Part shown: positions 19,551 to 29,407 of the stretch, piece after piece | Layout of the letters: the number at the start of each line of letters is the position of its first letter | How positions within the stretch are numbered: position 1 is the first letter of the stretch | Origin: an uncultured Mollicutes bacterium | GTDB lineage: Bacteria > Bacillota_I > Bacilli_A > RFN20 > CAG-826 | Assembly (NCBI GenBank): GCA_937893635.1 | Contig: CALBGF010000200.1 | Coordinates: 1 to 45,290 of the forward strand | Length of the DNA stretch: 45,290 nucleotides | Direction: 5' to 3' | Position numbers and translations under genes: made by a program | Notes under the pieces: model-generated | Databases searched by the model: none | Seen by the model: only the letters and a program-made list of their open reading frames with translations | What the model was told of the DNA's origin: nothing

Positions 19551-20194
19551 TATTTAAGTGCCTCCTCAACTGCTTTGATAGCTGCCTTTGTTGCAACGAC
19601 AGTATCAACATTTAATAAGTCATAAACACAAACATTATCAGTTGGAACAATCATTGTACCAGGAATATTTCTTGCAGCTTTAATAACGTTTTCATTTTCT
19701 TCATCTAATACGATTAAGACTTTTTTACCAGCGTTAACTGTTTTTAAAACGTTAACCATGCTCTTTGTTTTTGCATCTGCTAAATCTAATTTATCAAATA
19801 CAACAACTGCTTTTTCTTTTACTTTTAAAGATAAAGCTGAACGAAGAGCTAAGTTGTGAGCTGCTTTATTCATTGATAATGAGTAGTTTTGTCTTCCATC
19901 TGGTCCAAATACGGTACCACCACCAACCCAAATTGGGGAACGGCTGGATCCTGCGCGAGCACGACCTGTACCTTTTTGTTTCCATGGTTTTTTACCGCCA
20001 CCGCTAACTTCAGAACGAACTTTAGTTTTTGCAGTAGCTTGACGTTTGTTAGCTTGATAAACTTGAACAGCATCAAACATAACTGATTTATTAGGTTCAA
20101 TGTTAAATACTTCACCTTTAAGTAACATATTTGAAACATTTTCACCAGTCATAGATACGACTGGAACCTTAACGTTCTTTACTTTCTCTGCCAT
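19550..20194 (-). CDS. rplD: Large-subunit ribosomal protein L4
   Basis: A 214-residue L4 with its tunnel loop GGGKKPWKQKGTGRARAGSS and SPIWVGGGTVFGP. In other bacteria L4 also controls its own operon by binding the S10 leader. The leader here is structured (21225-21343), so such control is possible but unproven. Confidence 0.97.
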   Translation of the reverse strand: MAEKVKNVKVPVVSMTGENVSNMLLKGEVFNIEPNKSVMFDAVQVYQANKRQATAKTKVRSEVSGGGKKPWKQKGTGRARAGSSRSPIWVGGGTVFGPDGRQNYSLSMNKAAHNLALRSALSLKVKEKAVVVFDKLDLADAKTKSMVNVLKTVNAGKKVLIVLDEENENVIKAARNIPGTMIVPTDNVCVYDLLNVDTVVATKAAIKAVEEALK

Positions 20195-20206
20195 AGTTAT
20201 ACCTCA

Positions 20207-20893
20207 CTATTCTGCTGCAGCAGCAGTGTTGTTTACTAAAGTCTTAATAACTTTTGCGCCTTTTTGAGCTTTAACAGCACTTCTTACTGTAACGATTGAT
20301 TTTGTAGGTCCAGGAATTGCACCTTTTACTAAGAGAGCATTCTTTGATGCATCAACTGCAACAACAACTAAGTTTAAGATAGTTGCGGTTTTGTTACCGT
20401 GATGACCAGCAGATTTCTTACCAGGATGAATACGGTTGTTTGTTCTACCGATTGTTGCATAAGATCCTGAGCCTCTGTGATAGCCAGATCCATGTCCTTT
20501 AGGTCCGATTGTGTAGCCATAACGTTTAATAGCACCAGAGAAACCTTTACCTTTGCTTGTGCCAGTAACATCGATTACGTCACCAGCTTGGAAAATATCA
20601 ACAGTGATTGAATCACCAACGTTGTATTTAGCCATTTCATCACCCTTAAGTTCTCTTAATTCATACTTAGGTGTGGTGTTTGCTTTAGCGAAGATACCCT
20701 TTTCAGCTTTGTTAGCACGATTTTCTTTCTTTTCTTCGTAGCCAACTTGGATAGCTTCATAACCATCTTTTTCAATGGTTTTCTTTTGAGTTACGACATT
20801 TGGTAAAACTTCGATAACTGTAACTGGATACATTGTTCCATCAGTAGCGAAGACTTGAGTCATACCCATTTTACGTCCTACTATTTGTTTCAC
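20207..20893 (-). CDS. rplC: Large-subunit ribosomal protein L3
   Basis: A 228-residue L3. It begins MKQIVGRKMGMTQVFATDGT and contains GYTIGPKGHGSGYHRGSGS and RTNNRIHPGKKSAGHHGNK. The extension towards the peptidyl transferase centre is therefore intact. A short Ala-rich tail ends the protein. Confidence 0.97.
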   Translation of the reverse strand: MKQIVGRKMGMTQVFATDGTMYPVTVIEVLPNVVTQKKTIEKDGYEAIQVGYEEKKENRANKAEKGIFAKANTTPKYELRELKGDEMAKYNVGDSITVDIFQAGDVIDVTGTSKGKGFSGAIKRYGYTIGPKGHGSGYHRGSGSYATIGRTNNRIHPGKKSAGHHGNKTATILNLVVVAVDASKNALLVKGAIPGPTKSIVTVRSAVKAQKGAKVIKTLVNNTAAAAE

Positions 20894-20907
20894 GATGTTT
20901 TACCTCC

Positions 20908-21219
20908 TTATAACTTGATATCGATATTGACACCACTTGGTAAGGATAATCTGCGTAATGCATCTACTGTTTCCTTAGTTGGGTTAACAATATCAATTAG
21001 TCTCTTGTGAGTTCTAATTTCAAATTGTTCACGAGCATCTTTATATTTGTGAACAGCTCTTAAGATTGTATAAACTTGTTTTTCCGTTGGTAGTGGAATA
21101 GGACCTACAACCTTGGCCCCAGATTTAGTTGCCGCATCAATGATCTTTTCGACTGAAACATCTACTAATTTGTGATCATAAGCTTGTAAGCGGACTCTAA
21201 TCTTTTTACTTTTAGCCAT
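20908..21219 (-). CDS. rpsJ: Small-subunit ribosomal protein S10
   Basis: A 103-residue S10, also known as transcription factor NusE. It has [15 protein letters not shown] and the C-terminal [12 protein letters not shown]. It is the first gene of the 29-gene operon, with AGGAGG eight bases before the ATG and a structured leader of about 120 nt. Confidence 0.98.
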   Translation of the reverse strand: MAKSKKIRVRLQAYDHKLVDVSVEKIIDAATKSGAKVVGPIPLPTEKQVYTILRAVHKYKDAREQFEIRTHKRLIDIVNPTKETVDALRRLSLPSGVNIDIKL

Positions 21220-21224
21220 GAATA

Positions 21225-21343
21225 ATTCCTCCTTTGTCTAAATCAGGCTTAGACGTTGCTCTGTGTAAATTCCCTGAACGCCTCATTCATGACAACAGCC
21301 TTCGGCGTATCAGCAACCTTGCACTTCATCGCAAGCATCAAAC
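21225..21343 (-). promoter_or_regulatory. Structured 5' leader of the S10 operon
   Basis: The leader RNA can fold into nested stems: an outer GTTGC/GCAAC (313-317 with 255-259, in 21000 numbering), an inner 8-bp helix TGA-ACGCC/GGCGTTCA with one bulge (304-312 with 275-282), and a separate hairpin GTCTAA/TTAGAC (21236-21254) directly before the AGGAGG site. This arrangement suits translational or antitermination control by a ribosomal protein. The pairing is seen; the regulator is inference. Confidence 0.5.
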
Positions 21344-21349
21344 ATTGAA

Positions 21350-21378
21350 AGTTTATCAAAAACGCATTATATAGTCAA
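21350..21378 (-). promoter_or_regulatory. Promoter of the rpsJ-rplQ ribosomal operon
   Basis: On the minus strand: -35 TTGACT (21373-21378), 17-bp spacer, -10 TAAACT (21350-21355), about 130 bp before rpsJ. The AT-rich stretch upstream (21379-21425) could serve as an UP element. The interval 21220-21528 otherwise holds the S10 leader and the queH terminator. Confidence 0.75.
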
Positions 21379-21496
21379 GCATTTTTTCACTATTTAATGA
21401 ATAAATATTATATTTATAATATAAGGCCGATTTTTAGAACAACTTTTTTGATTTTTTTAAGAAAATCTCTATATTCTTTAACAAAAACCAAGAGGC

Positions 21497-21523
21497 AAAA
21501 AAAGCAAGTTTTTCAACTCGCTT
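21497..21523 (-). terminator. Terminator of the tgt-queA-queH operon
   Basis: An 8-bp stem (AAGCGAGT / ACTTGCTT on the minus strand, one G-U pair; 21516-21523 with 21502-21509), a 6-nt loop, and a T run. It lies six bases after the queH stop. Confidence 0.85.
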
Positions 21524-21528
21524 AATTG

Positions 21529-22185
21529 TTATTTTTTCTCTTCTTTTTGATGATTTTTTACTAAAAATTGTTTGTGATAAGTATACTTACATCCGCAATA
21601 AAGTTGTTGATAAAGATTATACTTGATGCGCATTTCACGCGCTTCATCGATACCTTTATTTTTCTTGAAATCAGAATAAAAATATTTTGTATAGTCATAT
21701 TTTTTCTCTAACTCTTTACCAATAGCATTTAAAATTTGACTATTCTTTTGCCTAGATATAGTCATAACTGTTGTAAAGTAATCAAACTTATGTTCGTTAG
21801 CGTACTTAAAAGCTTCATCCATTCTTTTAGTGTAACAAATCTTGCAGCGTTCTAATCCTTCTGGCTGATCTTTATAAGGTTCTAAGTCTTTGTTATATGT
21901 ATCATTATCATAAGGCGTTTCAATCACTTCTACGCGTACGTTATAATCTTTATAGAAATATTCCAAAAACTTTTTGAGTTCGTCTTTTCTTCTTTGATAT
22001 TCACTTTCAGGATAAATATTTGAGTTATTATAAAAAACAGTAACATCAAAATATTGACTTAAAAATTTAATTGGAAAAGTAAGACAAGGTCCACAGCAAG
22101 CATGTAAAAGCAATGTTGGGCGCTTGCCGTTTAGCGCTTCTATTTCGTTAAGCGATTCTAAATAATAGTTAATTTTCTTTTCCAT
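21529..22185 (-). CDS. queH: Epoxyqueuosine reductase QueH
   Basis: A 218-residue QueH-family (formerly DUF208) protein that reduces epoxyqueuosine to queuosine in tRNA, the last step of the pathway, and replaces QueG. The metal and cluster cysteines show as HACCGPC near the N-terminus, CKIC in the middle, and QLYCGCKY near the end. I chose ATG 22185 (MEKKINYY), which overlaps queA by 17 bases; ATG 22200 is possible but its only Shine-Dalgarno-like GGAG abuts the codon. Its place after tgt and queA supports the call. Confidence 0.93.
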   Translation of the reverse strand: MEKKINYYLESLNEIEALNGKRPTLLLHACCGPCLTFPIKFLSQYFDVTVFYNNSNIYPESEYQRRKDELKKFLEYFYKDYNVRVEVIETPYDNDTYNKDLEPYKDQPEGLERCKICYTKRMDEAFKYANEHKFDYFTTVMTISRQKNSQILNAIGKELEKKYDYTKYFYSDFKKNKGIDEAREMRIKYNLYQQLYCGCKYTYHKQFLVKNHQKEEKK

Positions 22186-23205
22186 AAATAAACATTGCAT
22201 CTCCAAAAGAGAAGAAACGATATTTTTCTTTAACAGCTTCTTTATAACATTCTAAAATAAATTCACGTCCCGCGAGAGCGGATACAAGCATAATTAAAGT
22301 CGATTTAGGCAAATGAAAATTAGTGATTAATCCATCAATCGCTAAATACTTATATCCTGGATAAATAAATATTGATGTGTTTCCAGAGCATGCTTTAAAA
22401 GTTCCATATTCTTGCATAACAGACTCTAAAACACGTGTTGAAGTTGTACCAATCGAAATAATTCGATGATGTTCTTTTTTAGCATTATTTAAAATATCCG
22501 CAGTTTCTTGGCTCATAACATAATATTCAGAATGCATATGGTGTTCTAAAACATCATTTACTTTTACCGGTCTAAATGTTCCTAAACCAATATGCAAAGT
22601 AACATCAACAACAATAACCCCTTTTTGTTTTAATTTTTCAAATAGTTCTTCCGTAAAATGGAATCCCGCGGTTGGAGCGGCTGCACTTCCTTCTACTTTG
22701 GCATAGACAGTTTGATAACGCGAATTATCATCGCATTGTTTACGGATATATGGTGGTAAAGGCATTTTGCCTAATTTATCAAGCACTTCATAAAAAACAC
22801 CTTCATAAATCATGTGCATAATACGAATGCCTTCTTCTTTAATTTCTAAACATTCTGCTTTTAATTCGCCATTTCCAAAAGAAACAATAGTTCCCACTTT
22901 AACTGTTTTAGCATTGCCCACTAAACATTCCCAGTTGTCATTTTCTAATTGTTTTAGTAATAATAATTCAACATGAGCATGAGTTTTTTCTTTTTCGCCT
23001 AACAATCGAGCAGGTATTACCTTAGTGTTGTTTCTAACTAAAACATCACCTGCATGTAAATAATCAACAATATCATAAAAATGCTTATGTTCATAAGTTT
23101 TTGTATCTTTATTAATAACCATTAAACGAGATTCATCACGCTTTTTCGCTGGCGATTGCGCAATTAACTCTTCTGGCAAATCAAAATCAAATAAACTAAT
23201 ATCCA

Positions 23206-23206
<1 letters not shown>
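22169..23206 (-). CDS. queA: S-adenosylmethionine:tRNA ribosyltransferase-isomerase QueA
   Basis: A 345-residue QueA that transfers and isomerises the ribose of SAM to preQ1-modified tRNA to give epoxyqueuosine. Typical stretches are [61 protein letters not shown] and [19 protein letters not shown]. Length is normal. Its start shares a base with the tgt stop (TAATG). Confidence 0.97.
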
Positions 23207-24366
<1,160 letters not shown>

Positions 24367-24385
24367 TTAATAGTCTTTAAGCAAA

Positions 24386-24409
24386 AGAAAAAAGCACAAC
24401 TAAGGTGCT
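24386..24409 (-). terminator. Terminator of the phn-kinase-hydrolase operon
   Basis: A stem AGCAC/GTGCT (24405-24409 with 24393-24397) and a short loop are followed on the minus strand by six T. It lies 33 bp after the stop at 24443. Confidence 0.7.
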
Positions 24410-24442
24410 AATCTCAAAAAGTTATTGAAAACAAGGTAATCA

Positions 24443-25129
24443 TTAAATTACTCTTGCTATGTTAAATCCTTCATCAATGCATTTATTTATTAACAAATCA
24501 CTATCAAAATGCATTAAAAATACTTTACTACGATATTCAAGCGGTATTTCTTTACATATTGTATCTAATCCAATATGAAAACTAGAATCTTTGTCACTAA
24601 CTTCGTGATAAATATTGTCTAATTTATTAGCAAAAAGCATTTCTTTTGCTTTTTGATTTAATAAGCAAGCATCACCAGAATAAAAGAATTTCTCAAGCGG
24701 AGAGTAAACAAAATAGCTACAGCTATCAGATATATGTTTTGCACTAACAGATTCGATAGTAACGTTTCCGTCTTTATAAATATCGTCTTCTATAATGTCA
24801 ACTAATTCATATTTATAATCTGTTAATTTTAGAAACGATATCATTTTGCTTTTATTTGGGCATAAAATAGTTATACTATGAACCGGATTTATAATAGTTA
24901 AATAAACAAGTAATGCTTCAAGTGAGCCAATATGATCCCCATGCATATGCGTTATACAAATAACCACATCATTTTCTTTGCTAAAATTGATATATTTTAC
25001 AATTTTGCTAGCAATTTTTTCTCCGCAATCAAATATATAGAATGTATTATCATATTTAAAATACGCTGAAGTATTATCTAAATCATAATTAAACGCTGAG
25101 CCATTACCTAAAAATTTTAAACTAGTCAT
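24443..25129 (-). CDS. Metallo-beta-lactamase-fold hydrolase at the end of the phn operon
   Basis: A 228-residue protein of the metallo-beta-lactamase superfamily, most like RNase Z or PhnP-type phosphodiesterases. It has an N-terminal LGNGSAFN strand-loop, the metal motif HMHGDH (residues 61-66), a later SAKHISDS, the Asp in YSGDACL, and a final HFD. No signal peptide; cytosolic. It overlaps the upstream kinase gene by 8 bases, so the two are translated together, and both follow the phosphonate-type transporter. PhnP, which opens a cyclic ribose phosphate in the C-P lyase pathway, is in the same superfamily, but I cannot show orthology. Another phosphodiester substrate is equally possible. 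Confidence 0.75.
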   Translation of the reverse strand: MTSLKFLGNGSAFNYDLDNTSAYFKYDNTFYIFDCGEKIASKIVKYINFSKENDVVICITHMHGDHIGSLEALLVYLTIINPVHSITILCPNKSKMISFLKLTDYKYELVDIIEDDIYKDGNVTIESVSAKHISDSCSYFVYSPLEKFFYSGDACLLNQKAKEMLFANKLDNIYHEVSDKDSSFHIGLDTICKEIPLEYRSKVFLMHFDSDLLINKCIDEGFNIARVI

Positions 25130-25592
25130 TTACATAAACCACCTTAATAAAATTATAACGATAAATATTATCTGGACTTGGATCATTATATCTTTCCATC
25201 ATTGATAAAATTACATCTTCCGGCACCCATTTTTCTTCTTGTCTTTTATGATTTCGAGCGAGAATTATATCAATATTTGCTTTTAACATTATTAGTTCTA
25301 TATAATCAGTATTCTTTATTTTATCTAAAAAATAATTTCTTCTTTTGTCATCTAAAAATGTCGAGTCCAAAATAACTGTAATATTTTCATTACTCATTAA
25401 TAATGCATTAGCAGTTTCAATCATTTTATCATAAACAACATTCATATCATCTAGGATTACACGATAATCATGAGTAATAGTAAAACGTGTCTCATCACTA
25501 GAAATAATATGACAATTTTCGTCTTTTATTGATTGAGCATAATATGATTTGCCTGTTCCAGGAAGTCCGGCTAAAAGAATTAATTTACGCAT
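25122..25592 (-). CDS. Small P-loop kinase (AAA_33 / polynucleotide-kinase-like)
   Basis: A 156-residue ATP-binding protein with Walker A GLPGTGKS (residues 9-16), a possible Asp-containing acceptor segment ISSDETRF, VILDSTFLDDKRR as a Walker B-like region, and a lid-like RNHKRQEEKW. This pattern is that of small nucleoside, sugar or polynucleotide kinases (AAA_33). It starts two bases after the phnE stop and overlaps the hydrolase by 8 bases. In C-P lyase operons PhnN is a ribose bisphosphate kinase, so a matching role is tempting, but similarity to PhnN is not evident beyond the fold. Confidence 0.75.
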   Translation of the reverse strand: MRKLILLAGLPGTGKSYYAQSIKDENCHIISSDETRFTITHDYRVILDDMNVVYDKMIETANALLMSNENITVILDSTFLDDKRRNYFLDKIKNTDYIELIMLKANIDIILARNHKRQEEKWVPEDVILSMMERYNDPSPDNIYRYNFIKVVYVND

Positions 25593-25594
25593 AA

Positions 25595-26485
25595 CTACAC
25601 CAATTTTTTTCTTAAGAATGACGATAATAAATCTACAGCAATAACTAAGATAATTACTCCATAAAGAACTGAAGCCAATTCACTCCAGTGTTCATTTTGC
25701 GAATAAACATTAATCGGATAACCAACACCGCCAGCACCAACTAATCCTAAAATTGATGCGGTACGAATATTTAAATCAAAACGATATAAAATAACATTAG
25801 CAAAATTAGGGGCAATTTGTGGCACTACACCATATTGAATTCGTGTAAAAGGAGTTGCACCTACTGCATTAAGTGCTTCAAGAGGTTCATTAGAAATTAA
25901 ATCTAATTGTTCTGAATACATTTTGCCAATCATACCAACAGAATGTATCGAAAGTACCGCAACACCAGTAATAGGTCCAAAACCAAATACTTGAATAAAT
26001 ATATATCCTAATAACAATTCTGGGAAAGTTCTAATCAAAATTAGAAAAGTCTCCGAAATAATTGCATATTTTCCAACTATTTTACGACTTGCTAAAAAGC
26101 CAAACGGAATAGAAAGCAAAGAAGATATCGTTGTTCCCACAAACGCTATTGCAAATGTTTGAATTACTTGATAAACAACAGATGTTGAAAAATCAAATAA
26201 TTCTCCAAATCCAAACATATATTCAAAATTAGGATGTAAAAAACCTTCAAGCATTTTTCCTAATTTGCCCCAGTTTGGGTTTCTAAAATGGTTAAATAAA
26301 TCTACATCTAGGCTAAAATATAAAACAATCCCGACAAGTAATACGATAAATACTAAATTATAAATCCATTTTTTCGGTCTTGCTTTGTATGCCTCATCAA
26401 TTGTTGTAAAATGGCGTTGGACTTTATAAAACATTTTCTTGTACCAAGGTAACTTAGCATATGCTTTTTCTTCTATAGTTTTCAT
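25595..26485 (-). CDS. phnE: Phosphonate-type ABC transporter permease (second PhnE)
   Basis: A 296-residue permease with about six membrane helices. The binding-protein-dependent transport signature is near GVVPQIAPNFANVILYRFDL, followed by NIRTASILGLVGAGGVGYPI, which is characteristic of PhnE. A cytosolic lead of about 35 residues precedes the first helix. It begins one base after the upstream phnE stop; the two permeases probably form a heterodimer served by PhnC. Confidence 0.92.
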   Translation of the reverse strand: MKTIEEKAYAKLPWYKKMFYKVQRHFTTIDEAYKARPKKWIYNLVFIVLLVGIVLYFSLDVDLFNHFRNPNWGKLGKMLEGFLHPNFEYMFGFGELFDFSTSVVYQVIQTFAIAFVGTTISSLLSIPFGFLASRKIVGKYAIISETFLILIRTFPELLLGYIFIQVFGFGPITGVAVLSIHSVGMIGKMYSEQLDLISNEPLEALNAVGATPFTRIQYGVVPQIAPNFANVILYRFDLNIRTASILGLVGAGGVGYPINVYSQNEHWSELASVLYGVIILVIAVDLLSSFLRKKLV

Positions 26486-26486
26486 A

Positions 26487-27362
26487 TTAACTAATTTTCC
26501 TCCTTAAGTAACTAGAAATAAGTTGTAAAACAAATACAACAATAAATAATGGAATTAAAATAGCGCCAATCTTATCATATTGTGTTGATTCCATTGCATC
26601 GGATAATAATTGGCCAATACCACCAGCACCAACGAATCCTAATACAACTGAAGCACGAATATTGATTTCAAATGTATAGATGAAATTTGAAATGAACATT
26701 GGATTTGCTTGTGGGTGAATAGCTAATGCATAAGCTTGTAATCTATTCGCGCCATTAGAGATTGCTACTTCAAACGGGTTCATATCCACAGTTTCTACAT
26801 ATTCATACATTAATTTAAAAATAATACCAAATGTAAAAAAAGTCATAGCGAATACACCAGCAGTTTCACTATATCCGTAAAATATTGCGCCGATAATTGC
26901 TAATACAAATGTAGGTATTGTTCTAATAATGTTTACAATAATACGAACAAATTGATTTACAAATTTATTTTTTGTAACATTTGAGGAAGCAAGTATATAA
27001 AATGGAACAGCCAGTAAGGTACCAAATACGGTGGCAATAAAAATCATTTCAACAGTTTGCCATATTTTTAAACATGCCACATTCCATAAATAATCCCACC
27101 ATGCGTCTCTTGTTTTTAGAGACCATTCAGATGGAACAAATAGTTGAGAAATAATATCTCCTAACTTATCAAATCTTATATTATTATCCATTGGTAAAAA
27201 TATAAAACATAATCCGAAAATCAATGCATACAAAATAATCCACACTAAAACTAATGATCTTTTCTTTTCTATTACTTTAGTAGGGTTTCCAAATTCATCC
27301 GTGCTGACCACCATTGTTTTATGAGTTAAGCGATATAAAAAACCATTATTTTGTGGTTCCAT
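26487..27362 (-). CDS. phnE: Phosphonate-type ABC transporter permease (first PhnE)
   Basis: A 291-residue PhnE-type permease with six predicted helices and the signature IHPQANPMFISNFIYTFEI plus NIRASVVLGFVGAGGIGQLL. I chose the second ATG (27362), nine bases after AGGAG; an ATG two codons earlier has only three bases of spacing. It overlaps the end of phnC by 17 bases, indicating coupled translation. Confidence 0.92.
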   Translation of the reverse strand: MEPQNNGFLYRLTHKTMVVSTDEFGNPTKVIEKKRSLVLVWIILYALIFGLCFIFLPMDNNIRFDKLGDIISQLFVPSEWSLKTRDAWWDYLWNVACLKIWQTVEMIFIATVFGTLLAVPFYILASSNVTKNKFVNQFVRIIVNIIRTIPTFVLAIIGAIFYGYSETAGVFAMTFFTFGIIFKLMYEYVETVDMNPFEVAISNGANRLQAYALAIHPQANPMFISNFIYTFEINIRASVVLGFVGAGGIGQLLSDAMESTQYDKIGAILIPLFIVVFVLQLISSYLRRKIS

Positions 27363-28131
27363 TATCATCCACTCCTAATTTCTCATTATGGTTTAAAGAA
27401 CGGCCATAAATTTTGATTAATGCTTCTTCTGTTACCTCTTCTGGTTTTCCGTCAAATACAATTTCACCTGCACGAATACCAATAATTCTTGTTGCATATT
27501 TAAGCGCTAAATCTACATGGTGCATATTAGCAACAATAGTAATTTTTTCTTCTTGATTAATTCTTTTAAAGTCATCCATAACTGATAAAGTGGTAATTGG
27601 GTCAAGAGACGCAACTGGCTCATCAGCTAATATCAATGATGGTTGTTGAGTTAAGGCCCTTGCAAGCGCCACTCTTTGCATTTGTCCGCCACTTAATTGG
27701 TCTGCACGAACAAATGCTTTATCTAGAATGCCTAGTTTATCAAGTGATTGCAAAGCAAGCATTTTTTCTTCCTTTGAATATAGGCCAAAAATACACTCAA
27801 AGGTAGAGTGATAACCCACTCTACCTGAGAGAACATTTTTATAGACACTAGAACGTTTCACTAAATTGAATGATTGGAATATCATACCGATATTTTTACG
27901 GATTGAACGAAGTTCTTTACCTTTAGCAATAGAAATATCTTTTCCATTAACCACTAGTTTTCCGCTAGTAATCGGATGCATTTTGTTAATAGTTCTAATT
28001 ATTGTTGATTTTCCAGCGCCTGATAGGCCAATAATACAAACGAAATCTCCATCATTGATAGTCAAATTTACATTTTTCAAAGCTGTAAATCCATTTGGAT
28101 ACATCTTTGTAACATTTTCAAAGACTATCAT
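27346..28131 (-). CDS. phnC: Phosphonate-type ABC transporter ATP-binding protein PhnC
   Basis: A 261-residue ATPase with Walker A GLSGAGKST (about 34-42), the Q-loop in GMIFQSFNLVKRSSVYKNVL, the ABC signature LSGGQMQRVALARAL and Walker B LILADEPVASLD. These are typical of PhnC. It lies 29 bp after phnD. Confidence 0.95.
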   Translation of the reverse strand: MIVFENVTKMYPNGFTALKNVNLTINDGDFVCIIGLSGAGKSTIIRTINKMHPITSGKLVVNGKDISIAKGKELRSIRKNIGMIFQSFNLVKRSSVYKNVLSGRVGYHSTFECIFGLYSKEEKMLALQSLDKLGILDKAFVRADQLSGGQMQRVALARALTQQPSLILADEPVASLDPITTLSVMDDFKRINQEEKITIVANMHHVDLALKYATRIIGIRAGEIVFDGKPEEVTEEALIKIYGRSLNHNEKLGVDDNGTTK

Positions 28132-28160
28132 AATTTCATTTCCTTTTTATATTTTTATTA

Positions 28161-29237
28161 TTAGATTAAATTGTTGTTAACACAGAATTGATAGAAAGCT
28201 CTTTCTCCATCAAAATCAGAATCTTTAGCATCGCTATATCCTGTGTGAGAATATAAGTTATAAAGATAATAAGCACCAGATCCTTCTTTGTTAATGTCAC
28301 CATCTTTAACTAATTCTTTGAAAGCGTGTTTAACCGCATCTTTAGTTGCTTGGTCAAGATTAGCACGGCAAGAAATAGTGTCATTATAAATACCATCTGT
28401 AATAGCAACTACTTTATAATCTTCGAATAATTTGTCATCTTTGTAGTGTTTACTATCTGATTTAGAATAGAAGTTAGAATATCTAACATCAGTATATCCC
28501 CAGAATCCAGCAATTTCACCATTCATCATAGCTTCACAAGCAGCAGTATAACCTGATTGGAAATATTTGCCTTTAATTTGAGTTTTAGCATCTGTAATAT
28601 CATCAACCATTGACATACCATGTTCATATAAGTAATGTAATGGTCTTAAATAGCCAGCACCAGAAGTTGTTCCCATTCTACCAATAGTTAAACCAGCCAT
28701 ATCAAGAATGTCGATTTTTCCATCTTTATTAACATCTTTATAATATTCATTTCTAACTACTAATTGTGAAGAGTACCAGTTAACATCTGTATTAGATTGT
28801 TCGCCACGATAAGTATATCCTTCGATTTCTTGGTTCATAGCTTTAATTTGGTCAGCTTCAGTTGTGTAATCTTCTTGAACTTTATAACCTTTACGAACAG
28901 AAGTCATTAATACTTCTACTTTTCCTGGATTCTTTAATGTTACTTCAGCATAACCAGAAGCTGTTAAGAAGCCAATATCAAGTTGATCGGATAATAAACC
29001 TTGTGTTGTAGCAGCATAGCTTGTACCAGTTGTAATATTGAATTTGTATCCTGGTTCAATTTTTTCAAGCATTGGTGCCATTTTTTTAGCTAAAGTAGCT
29101 AATTTACCTGGGTCATTAGATGGTACGAATTGGATGTTAATAACTTGTCTGTTATCTTTGTTACATGAAGATAATCCAGCAGCACCACATAATAACATTA
29201 ATGCAGTCATAGACATTGTAAAAATAGATTTTTTCAT
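28161..29237 (-). CDS. phnD: PhnD-like substrate-binding lipoprotein with an EF-hand-like loop
   Basis: A 358-residue extracellular binding protein. The signal peptide ends in the lipobox LSSC (Cys25). The PhnD fold is seen in INIQFVPSNDPGKLATLAKK, LDIGFLTASGYAEVTL and RMGTTSGAGYLRPLHYLYEHG. Just before this last block, where relatives have only a short linker, is DVNKDGKIDILD (residues 168-179). This fits the 12-residue calcium loop of EF-hand and dockerin repeats at all key positions (Asp1, Asn3, Asp5, Gly6, Ile8, Asp9, Asp12). Only one such loop is seen. The ligand may be a phosphonate, phosphite or other phosphorus compound. It is the first gene of the operon phnD-C-E-E-kinase-hydrolase, with an AGGAGG site. 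Confidence 0.92.
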   Translation of the reverse strand: MKKSIFTMSMTALMLLCGAAGLSSCNKDNRQVINIQFVPSNDPGKLATLAKKMAPMLEKIEPGYKFNITTGTSYAATTQGLLSDQLDIGFLTASGYAEVTLKNPGKVEVLMTSVRKGYKVQEDYTTEADQIKAMNQEIEGYTYRGEQSNTDVNWYSSQLVVRNEYYKDVNKDGKIDILDMAGLTIGRMGTTSGAGYLRPLHYLYEHGMSMVDDITDAKTQIKGKYFQSGYTAACEAMMNGEIAGFWGYTDVRYSNFYSKSDSKHYKDDKLFEDYKVVAITDGIYNDTISCRANLDQATKDAVKHAFKELVKDGDINKEGSGAYYLYNLYSHTGYSDAKDSDFDGERAFYQFCVNNNLI

Positions 29238-29283
29238 AAATTTCCTCCTGCGACAGTTGCGCGTTTTTATCTATTCTGAATTA

Positions 29284-29313
29284 GGAAGATTTAATACTAT
29301 TGTCTTCTCTTCC
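29284..29313 (-). promoter_or_regulatory. Hairpin in the phnD leader
   Basis: GGAAGA/TCTTCC (29308-29313 with 29284-29289) can form a stem with an 18-nt loop in the 5' leader, backed by an outer AATTA/TAATT pair. No T run follows, so it is a leader structure rather than a terminator. Function unknown. Confidence 0.35.
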
Positions 29314-29325
29314 GTCTTCTAATTT

Positions 29326-29353
29326 ATTATACACAATATTATTCACTATACAA
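29326..29353 (-). promoter_or_regulatory. phnD: Promoter of the phn operon
   Basis: On the minus strand: -35-like TTGTAT (29348-29353), a 16-bp spacer and a perfect -10 TATAAT (29326-29331), giving a leader of about 80 nt. A second TATAAT (29423-29428), with no clear -35, lies about 100 bp further up. Confidence 0.6.
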
Positions 29354-29407
29354 AATGTTTTTTGTAAAAAAACGCCGATGGCAAGCCACTTTTTTATAAA
29401 TTTTTGT

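Noticed and set aside
19765..20145. Several frames of 65-91 codons on both strands inside rplD
   Set aside because: They lie entirely within the conserved L4 gene and have low-complexity products.
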